A stretch of DNA of 24,158 nucleotides from Baffinella frigidus (Eukaryota > Cryptophyceae > Cryptomonadales > Baffinellaceae): NCBI GenBank assembly GCA_026770585.1, contig MU647069.1, forward strand, positions 94,499 to 118,656. The letters run 5' to 3'. Shown here piece by piece: positions 11,771-22,442 of the stretch (positions within the stretch are counted from its first letter, which is position 1; each line of letters opens with the position of its first letter). The notes below the pieces were generated by a model. That model made no database searches. It had not been told where the DNA came from and saw only the letters and a program-made list of their open reading frames with translations. The position numbers and the translations under genes are program-made.

Positions 11771-14700
11771 GGTCGATGGTTGAGGGTTGAGGGTTTGTCG
11801 AGTGCCGCAAACCCTGATCGCCAAAATGCGGTCCAAGGGGAGGACCATAAACCCCCAACCCTAAACCCTAAACAATCAACTCTAAACCCTAACCCCTAAA
11901 CACTAAATTCTAAACCCTGAACCCTAAACTCCAAACCCTCAAACAGGTCCTGGGGACGAACAAGAAGAAAGCCCTGCATCTCCGGTTCTACCCTAAACCC
12001 TAAACCCTAAACTCTTACCTCTACTGCAAACCCTAAACCCCAAACTCCGATCCTTGGACCCTAAACCATAAAACCTAAACACCAAACCATAAACCCTCAA
12101 CCTCAAACCCTTAACCATGAACCCAAAACCCTGAACCCTAAACCCTCAACTCCAAACCCTAATCCCCTAACCCTAACCCCCAAACCCCAAACTCTAAACC
12201 CTGAACCCTAAACCCTCAACCCACCCCCCAACCCAGGTTCTTCGATGGCGTCGGCCTCGGAGAAATGCTCGACGGAAAGAAAAAGAAGGAGAAGTGGAAA
12301 GGCAACCTGTGCTTCCTTCAGGTCTCATAAACCCCAAACCCCAAACTCCCAACCCTGAACCCCAAACCCCAAACCCCAAATCTCAAGCCCCAAACCCCAA
12401 ACCCTAAACCTGCACCCCGAACCCCGAACCCCAAAACCTACACCCCGAACCCCGAACCCCGAACCCAAAATCTCAAAATTCTACACCCCGAACCCTACAC
12501 CCCGAACCCCGAACCCCAAACCCCAAACCCCAAACCCCAAACCCGCACCACAAACCCAGGCCCCACGCCCCAAACCCGAACGCTGAACGCCGAACCCAAA
12601 AACTCGAAACCCGAAACACGAAACCCAAAACCCGAAACCCGAAACCCTCATTCCTACACCCTTCACCCTACACCCTTCACCTAAACCCTAATCCCCAAGC
12701 CTTCAGCCCTCAACCATCTCGTGGGGTGCGGCATAGGTGGGCCTGACCTCTGAACCCAACCCACCAACCCCTATGCTCTATACTCTAAACCCGACAACCT
12801 CAACCCTACACCCTTACCCCTAAACCCTAAACTCTAAACCCCAAACCCTAAACTTCAAACCTTAAACCCTAAACGTTGAACCCTAAACGCTGAACCCTAA
12901 ACCCTGAACCTTAAACCCCAAACCCTAAACCCTAAACCTTAAACCCTCAATCCCACACACACCCCAAACCCTTAACCCTGAACCCTAAACCCTAAACCTT
13001 AAACCCTAAACCCTAAATCCCACATCCCAACCCCCAACCCCCAAACCCCAAACCCCAAACCTCAAACCCTCACAGGAGAACGCGATGACGATGCCGCGGG
13101 TCGAGATCGAACAGATCCACGACTCCGCCAAGCCTTCTCAGGTCGCCCCAAACCCCCGTTGATAACCCGCGCTGGCGGCCAGCCCGGGTAAGTTAATAGG
13201 TTAACGGACTGAAAACCAGGTAGTTGGGCCTATGGTATTGACTACGGTAGGCCGTAGGGGCCTAATGGGGCTCCCTACGAAAACTCCGGGCCTAGGGGCC
13301 CCACGGCCTACCGTGGACAATGCCGTAGGCTTAACTACCCGGGTGTCTGGACGTTATCCTATGAAAGTTGCCGCAAGGGCCGTTAAGGGGCCGCGCGTCG
13401 AGATCAGATCGAAGACTCTAGGAAGCCTTCCCTGGTCGCCTAAACCCCAGACCCTAAACCGTAAACCCTTCCTCCGAAGTTAACGGACCTAACCTTTAAA
13501 CCATGAATCCTTTTCCCCCTGAACCTAAACCCTGAACCCTAAATCTTACTCTATAAGTCCACGACCCTAACCCCTGAAGCCTCATTCCTAACCCCGAAAT
13601 CCTCATTCCTGGACCCGAACCCGGAACCCGGAACCCTGAACCCGGACCCCTAAACGCCACTCCTCTCTTTGAAACCCTCAACACTACCCCCCCCCTCGAA
13701 ACCCTACAGGGGTACCTCGCTCATAAGAAAGCGCTCCCCCCCATAGGACCACCACAGGACCCTAGGCATGGTCCTACTGTAGGGCCCTAGGAGGAGGCGG
13801 TTTCTTATGAGCGAGGCACCCCTGTAACGCTACCCCTTTTTTGAAAGGGTAAACGCTACCCCCCTTTTTGCAGGTCAAGTTCACCTTCAACGTGAACTCC
13901 GCGGAGAAGACCGGGAAACCTGGGTACGCCTTATGGGTTAGGGTTAGGGTTAGGGTTTAGGGTTTAGGGTTGGGGTTAGGGTTAAGGTTAGGGTTAGGTT
14001 TAGGGTTTAGGGTTTAGGGTTTAGGGTTTGGGGTTTGGCGCACGAAGAATTGAAGTTTAGCGCACGCAGACTTGACGGCCGGGAAACCCGGGTAAGGGGG
14101 CAGGGTTTTGGGTTCAGGGTTCATGGGTTCGGGTTTCAGGTTCAGGGTTTAGGGGTTTGGGGTTAGGGTTAAGGGGTTAAGGTTTAGGGGTAAGGGGTAA
14201 GATCGCGACGAGCAAATCAGCCTAGGTCAAGGGTCCTTGACCCTGGTTGGGGTTCACGGTTCACGGTTCACGGTTTAGGGTTCACGGTTCGGGGTTGAAA
14301 GTTGAGGGTTGAGGGTTGAGGGTTTAGGTTAAGGTTTTGGGGTTTAGGGTTTACGAAGCGTTCATGAAGCGCCCCCTCGAAGTCAAGTCCGGTATCCATT
14401 CGATTTACGTCCCGTGACGTTAGGGTTGAGGGTTGAGGGTTGAGGGTTGAGGGTTTAGGGTTGAGAGATCTAACGAGATTTTTGACGTGTCCCCAAATCC
14501 TGAACCCCACACTCTACACCCTACACCCTATACCCTAAACCCTAAACCTCGAATCCCTGATTCGGCTGTTACACGGAGCTCCCGCGTGTCCCGACAAATG
14601 CTTTGACATTGATGGTGAGATCCAACCGTGTGATTTTTTTTGTTCTCTTGTAAGCAATTCATCATACTTCTACAGACATGCAACGGGTCTTGGAAGAAGT

Positions 14701-17700
14701 GAAGTCAACTGGGCGACACCTTGAGACTGTGTCGTTACTCTTGTACGGGCATGTTGCCGAGCCACGTCTTTGGTACGTCGCCTCTTTTCGACAAAAAGGC
14801 CGCCGGAGGCTCTTGCCCACCACCGTGAGGCCTACCACGAACAAGGGCTCATAACCTGGGCCATGTGAAGCAAAATGGTTCTTTGGTGCTTTGGTGCTTT
14901 GTATCACACTCACATCGAAGATCACGCCCACCGCACTCTTGAGGGGATGGGAACAATCTACGGATCAGCTCCCCGACCCTTTTCGTTTGCATGGTAGTTT
15001 TTATTCATCAATTCTTCTACGGTGTGGTAATTTCCATTCAACAATACTTGTACGGAAATGGTGTCGAGTCACGTCCGGTGACGTGTCCCAAAACCCTCAA
15101 TCCTGAACCCTACACCCTACACCCTAAACTCCGAACCCCAAACCCTAAACCCCAAACCCCAAACTCCAAATCCCAACCCCAAACCCCAAACCCAAAACCC
15201 AAAACCCCAAACCCCAAACCCTAAACCCTAAACCCTAAACCCCAAACCCCAAAACCCAACCCTCAAACCCCGAACCCCAAACTCCAAACCCCGAACCCCA
15301 AACCCCAAACCCCAAACCCTTAACCCCAAACCCCAAATTCCAAACCCTCAACGGTAGGTACCTGAGCTGCGACGTGAAGTGCCACCTGGAGAACGGGCAG
15401 AAGCTGCTAGACCTTGCCTCCAAGAAGTCCGTCAAGGTCTCCCTCCACGCCAGAGGGCTCGAAACATCCACGTTTGACAATTTTTGCTCGAAACATCCAA
15501 GTTTGACATGTTTCAACGGAAACACGAAGGATTCTAAAGTCACTTTAGCCAGATCTGGCCGAGATAAGACAGTCATTGACCTTTGGAGGACGGGCAGACG
15601 CTGCAAGACCTTGCCTCCAAGAAGTCCGACAAGGTCCTCCTCTCTTCTTTATTACTCTCGATACAGGTCCTGAATGAGGCCCTTGGGCCTTGAGTTGAGT
15701 GATACAAATGTGTATCAGCCTTAAGAAACGGGCCCGCCTCAGAGACAAGAGCTATAATGGCTCCAGCGTCAAAAGCATGAAGCCCGTCAAGGTCCCACAC
15801 GAGGCTATCCATACGAACAGAATAAAAGGACATTTTTAAAATTTGTGCGGGGAAAGGAAATGATCACGTTTCCGCCCGCTGAGCGGGCGGAAACGTGATC
15901 ATTTGCTGACTTTTGACGTGTTTCGTGAGCAATGGTCCAATAATACCTGGAGGACGGGCAGACGCTGCAAGACCTCACCTCCAACAAGTCCGTTAAGGTC
16001 TACCTCCTAGTCCTTGAAGTTGACTTTGATATCTCATCAAAAGTTGACCTTTGATGGCGCCAGATTGCTCGAGGGGCTTCAGTTCTTCTCCAACGCGGAT
16101 GTCGAGATCTCGATCGTCTCTGGGCCCGGCTCGAAACGCAAGGCCGTCGCGCCGGGCCCCTCCAAACCCGAATCAGCCCGAGTTTCCGTTATCTTATCCG
16201 TAGGAACCCCCCCTATGTCCCTACGGATTTCCTACCGTAGGGTCCTAGGTCTTATCGCTTAGGGGTTATTCGATATCCCTTTGAAGTCCGCTGCGTGGGT
16301 TCCGCCATCTCAAGAAGAAATCGTGGCAGATCGAGACGGAGGTCGAGATCTCAATCGTCTCCGGCCCCGGGTCGAAACGCAAGGCCGCATCGGCGGGGCC
16401 CTCTCAGCCCGAATCGTTCGGGAGCTTCAGGACAACGGTCACCGTGGAGGTTTGCGCGGGAAAGCCGTGCAGACTTGTCGCCGAGGTGCAGGCGAAGCGC
16501 GGGGGGAAGAACGCGAAGAACGACGGGGGGGGGGCGGATGAGGCGGGGATTCAATCGGGTGGTGGTGATGGTTCGGGGCTGGGCCCAGAGACAACATTGC
16601 TCAAGCTGGAGAACCACCGGAAGGGCCCTGGGGTCGCTGTCACCGCCTACGATAAGTAACCCCGAAACCCTAAACCCTAAACCCTAAACCCTAAACCTTA
16701 AACCCTAAACCCTAACCCTAAACCCTTAACCCTAAACCCTTAACCCTAAACCCTAAACCCTAAACCGCGAACACCAAACTCTAAACCCCAAACCCTAAAC
16801 CCTGAACCTTAACCTCAAACCCCCAACCCCTAAACCCTAAATTCAGGTGGGGGCACCCCGTGCAATCGATCATCTAGGGGGAGAGGGAGGACCCGCAGGC
16901 TGCCCTATTTTGGGCGACTTCTCGTAGGATCCTACAAATGCTCAAGAAACGGAAAACCCGCAATCGAAAGTCAATCGTTTCGAAGAGAGAACGTTCGGCC
17001 GTTGTAAAATCACCTTTAAAGTCGATCGAGGAAGAATAACCTCAACCCCCCAACCCCCAACCCCTAACCCCAAACTCAGGTGGGGGCACCCCGTGCGATC
17101 GATCATCCAGGGGGAGAGGGAGGACGCTCTTGAGATCGTCGAACTCCTGAAGCATGCCGGGTGCGTACCCGAAACCCTCAGCGGGGCGAAAGAAGCGCCC
17201 GGAGTCGTTCCTGTGTCTTTGCGAAAATTCTATACCCTAAACCCTTATCCCAACCCTAAACCTCAAACCCGAGATCCCAGAGTCAGGTGAATACGGACAC
17301 CAGAGAACCCTGAGCCCTAAACCCTGAACCCTAAACCCTGAACCCCAACCCCCAACCCCTAAATAAACTGAATACAACACAGGGGGGGGCACGGATCCGC
17401 GCGGGGCGAAGCGAAAGAAGCGCCCGGAGTCGTTCCGCCCGAAACCCTGACTACACTAAATACAACGCAGGGGGGGCACGGATCCGCGCGGGCGAAAGAA
17501 GCGCAAAGAGTCCTTCCGCCCTGTCACTGTCAAGGTAACGCCCCTGACCCCCAAAGGCAACGCCCCTGAACCCCAAAGGCAATGCCCCTGAACCCCAAAA
17601 CCTAAACCTAAACCTAAACTGGTGAACCCTAAACCCTAAACCTAGACTCTAACCCTTCAACCCCAAAGTCCCCACCCCTTACTCACCCCCACAAATCCCA

Positions 17701-20700
17701 CACCCTTATCCCTGAACCCTGATGCCTGAACCCTGAAACCTGAACCCTGAACCCCTTCCGTAAACCCTAACCCCCCCAAGCCCTAAACCCTAAACCCTAC
17801 ATCCACGCAGAACCTGGGGCGCTCCGGAAAATCATAAACCCTAAACCCTTAACCCAGCCCTAAACCTCAAATCCGAGAAGCCTGAGGCAGGTGAACACAG
17901 CCACCAGCGAACCCGAAACCCCAAACCCCAAACCCCAAACCCCAAACCCCAAACCCCAAACCCCAACCCCAAACCCCCCCTTCACCAAACCCTAAACCCT
18001 CACCCTCCCAAATCCCAAACCGTGCACCCTAAACCCTAAATCTAATCCTAAACCCCAAACTAAAACCTACACGATGGTGAACGTGAAAATAGTCACGAAA
18101 ACCGTCACGGTTTTCGTGACGGTTATTCAACGGGCTCGCGGTGCACTTGGATAGAGACACTTAGTTCGAGCCCTCTCTGGACGCCTTAAGTTTATCGTCC
18201 GGCGTCATTAGTTCAACAAAAGTCTCTTCTCTTGCACTTGGATCAGATGCCCTGATCCCTGAAACCCTGAACCCTAGAACCCAAGCACCCGACGAGCCCG
18301 AAAGCTCTAAAAGCCCTACCCCACCCCACCCTGCACCCCCAAACCCTTCCATACCCTACCCTGAACCCCCTGAATCCGAGAACCCCAAACACAAGTCCGC
18401 TACCGAGTGAGGACGGGACACAGTTTTAAAGGATTTTCAAAACTTGCCCTTGAATCCTCAAGGAAATGGACTTTTAAAATGAAAAAGCCAGGTTCGGAAT
18501 CCGGGCCTGGCTTTTTATAACGTGCTTCTTTCGCTCGACAGATGCACGGGGAAACGCAGAGTGGGTAGGGCTCTAAAAGCCCTACCCTACCCACTCTGCA
18601 CCCCAAAACCATGGCATACCCTACCCTGAAACCCGTGAACCCGAGAACCCCAAACCAAGGTGAACGGGGAGACGGCGGCATCGGTGTTCGAAGGCCGCGC
18701 GGTGCATTTGGAAGAGCCTCCGGTGCTAACCCTAACCCCTAAACCCTAAACCCTAAACCCTATACCTAAACCACAAACCCTAAACCCTAAACCCTGGATC
18801 AAACCCTGAACCCTGAACATCCAAACTCAACCCTGAACCCTAAACCCTAAACATCTAAACTCAACCCTAAACTCAACCCTAAACCCTAAACCCTAGACCC
18901 TAGACCCTAGACCTTAGACCCTAGACCCTAGACCCTAGACCTTGGACCCTAAACCCTCAACCCTAAACCCTAAGCCCAAGACATAAAACCCGAAAACCGC
19001 AAACCGAAACCCTATTTCTGAACCCCTGAACCCCTGAACCATAAACCCTGAACCCCAAACTATAAAAACTAAACACACCCTAAGCCCTGAACCCTACGCC
19101 AGGTGAAATCACCGGAGAAGCACGTTCTTCACTACAAGATCAAGACCGCGGACGGTCAGTAAACCTCAACCCTAAGCCCTAACCCTTAACCCTAGACCCT
19201 AGACCTTAGACCCTAGACCCTAGACCCTGGACCCTAAACCCTAAACCCTCAACCCTCAACCCTAAACCCCAGAGCCTCTGAAAGTTTGCCACTTCACACT
19301 GTGGACTACGAACCTTTCATCAAAAGTCAACTTGCCTTGATGCAATCATTTTCAGAGATTTTCTGGTGCAATTTGGTCACGCACCCCCCTGGAATCCAGG
19401 CCCAATGAAACCCTCGAAGCCCACCGTGTGGAACCCCAGAGCCTCTAAAGGTTTGCCACTATGGCCGTAGAGCCTCTCAAGTTGTGCCAGTATGACTCCC
19501 AACACCCTACACCCCAAATCCTCAACCCTAAATACAACTTCCCCCGACTCCCACGGATAATACAACCTATCTGTCCGCTGTAGTCCCTAACCCCCTCAAA
19601 ACCTTGAACCCCTTATGGGTTATGGGTTATGGTAGAAGAAACGTTGGTTGACCCTAAACCCTAACCATTGATGTTTCGATGTCTTCCAGACCTGGGTGAG
19701 GGTTTAGGGTTTAAGAGTTGACCCTAAATCCCTAAAACCCCTAAACCCCAAACCCTAACCCAGGTCACGAGGGCATCGAGACGTCAATGCCTCTCACAAT
19801 CACGCCATCCAAGGCCCCTTTCTCGGTGCCTAAACCCTAAACCCTAAACCATGAACCCTAAACCCTAAACCCCAAACCATGAACCCTGAACCCTCAACCT
19901 TAAACCATGAACCCGAAATCCGAAACCTTAAACCATGAACCCTAAACCCTCAACCTTAAACCATGAACCATAAACCCTCAACCTCAAACCATGAACCCTA
20001 AACCCTAAACCTTACACCATGAACTCCAAACCCTCAACCTCAAACCACGAACCCGAAATCCGAAAACCGAAACCCAAAACCCGAAACCCAAAAACCCAAA
20101 CCCCAAACCCTAAACCTTAAGCCCTGATCTCCACACTCTAAACTCTCAACCCTACACGCTACAACTTACACCCTGATGGGCACACCGCTAACCACTAACC
20201 CCGCACCCCAAATGCAGTTTCCCCCTTCGTAACGCGGGAGGCCGGGGTGCTAAACCCCAAACCATACACCATAACCCATAACCCATAACCCATAACCCAT
20301 AACCCATAACCCATAACCCATAACCCATAACCCATAACCCATAACCCATAACCTATAACCCATAACCTATAACCCATAACCCATAGCCCATAACCCATAA
20401 CCCATAACCCATAACCCATAACCCATAACCCATAACCCATAATCCACACCCCATAACCCATCAACTACCATCCATACCCCCCGAGAAACTAACCCTAAAC
20501 CTTACACCACACCCGAAACCCTCATCTCCGAAACTTTAAAGCAGGTATGCCCGTACCTAGCAAGAGATGCCTCTCTCTCTGGAGCAGAGGAGAAGCTGCC
20601 GGTCGCTAGGGGAGCCTAAACCCTAAACCCCAGAGCCTCCAAAGTTGAGCCCTGATCTCCAAACCCCGACACCAGGTGTGTCCGTACCTAGCGCGGGATG

Positions 20701-20846
20701 GCTCAGCGTCGCTCTCTGGAGCAGCGGAGAAGCTTCCGGTCGCTGGGGGGGATGCGGGCGAGGCGGCATTCCTGCTCGTCGCGGACGCTGGGAGCACCGT
20801 CTCTGGGGTGCGTCTTCTCTCTCTCTCTCTCTCTTTCTCTCTCCCT

Positions 20847-20885
<39 letters not shown>

Positions 20886-22263
20886 TCTTCTTCACCTCTC
20901 GCACATATTCTCCAAACCATTACCATTCGTGCATAGGCCTTACACCCCACACCTCAAACCTCAAACCCGAAACCCCACCGTCTCTGGGGTGCGTCTTCTT
21001 CCTTTTCCTTTCCTTTCGTGCACAGGCTTTAAACCCTAAACCTTCTTCTCATTATTTATTACTTTATTATTATTTATTACTCTCGATACAGGTCCTAAAT
21101 CAGGCCCTTTAGTCTTGAGTTAAGTGATACAATACTCTATGAGCCTTAAGAACGGGTTCGCCTCAGAAACGTGCGCGATAACCCTAAACCATTCGTGCAT
21201 AGGCCATAAACCCCAGACTTCAAACCTCGAACCTCAAACCCCGAACCCTAAAGCAGGTGTCGTTCCGGTTCTGCGACGAGGCGGACGAGCGCGTGGACAT
21301 CGCGCCGGGTAGCGGGTGGACCGCGCGTGGCGGCGGATGGAAGAAGGTCCTCCCCAATGATTCTTCTACCACTTTTCTTCTACCACGGAGCCTACCACAG
21401 CAGGCTCCGGTGACTTCGGGAATCGGTCCGAAGTTGATTCTCACCCGGGAAACACGCCAAAAGGCAGCAAATCTCTCGGTAATCCGGGGGGGGAGGGCAA
21501 CGGTGGCTGATGAGTGGTTAGGGCGAGCGCGTGCACATCACGGTGGGCAGCGGGTGGACCGCGCGTGGCGGCGGATGGAACAAGATCCTACACCGTAGAC
21601 CCTGAACCCTAGACCGTAAACTAGACCCTAAGCTGTAGTCCCTAACCCCTAGACCCTAACCTAAGCCTCTCTCATATCGGATCCCAAGTTGAATCTCGCA
21701 TATCTGGTCCCTAGTGAACATCGCGGCGGGCAGCGGGTGGACCGCGCGTGGTGGCGGATGGAAGAAAGTGCCCCCCCCCCCGCCGATGTGTCGTCAAATG
21801 ATAATTTATTGATTGCAAGACCAGCATGACCACATTCTAAGACCCCTGCGGGGTTTTTTGGTACCACAAGGGTCTGGAGTTCTCTCATTAGGGAATGCAT
21901 TCCCGATTTATACGGGCTAGTAAAACCGCCACCCCTTTAAACCGTGACCTTCCCACCTCTTTGAAACGTGAAACCAATCGGCAGAGCAAGGAGGTGAGTG
22001 GGGACGTGTCGATGCCGGGCTGCAAGATGCGCGAGCGCGCGGGCGACAAGGAAGAGCTCACCATCATCTTTGAGGGCCCGTCCGGGACCGAGCACAGGAA
22101 GCTCGACTGCGTGCTCGTGCTCTCCCCGGCCGCCGCGCCGCCGAAACGCTGGCAGCTCGCGTGTCCCCCTCGCAAAGACAAGACGGGGAAGATGATCGAC
22201 GCGAAGCCGTTTTCTGATCAGTATAAGTGCAAGGTGGGGAGCGGGCGGCCGCTCCGGTAAACC

Positions 22264-22302
<39 letters not shown>

Positions 22303-22347
22303 ACTCTCAACCCTCAACCCTCAATCCTCAACCCTCAACCCTCAATC

Positions 22348-22442
<95 letters not shown>

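Noticed and set aside
11432-11858. Minus-strand open frames of 133-138 codons
   Set aside because: Produced by the inverted heptamer array and interrupted by N. No coding signal.
14662-14931. Minus-strand 89-codon hypothetical gene
   Set aside because: No recognisable motif, no codon bias and no splice or promoter context.
18483-18517. Rho-independent terminator
   Set aside because: The hairpin with T run looks like one, but the context is eukaryotic and lies within a gene that continues.
20195-20464. Minus-strand frame with MGYGLWV repeats
   Set aside because: Translation of the CCCATAA array only.
20645-21112. Plus-strand 155-codon frame
   Set aside because: It runs through exon 19 in the wrong frame and a CT microsatellite.
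21895-22260. Gene starting at the ATG at 21895
   Set aside because: The upstream part lacks coding bias, while the acceptor at 21984 joins exon 20 in frame.
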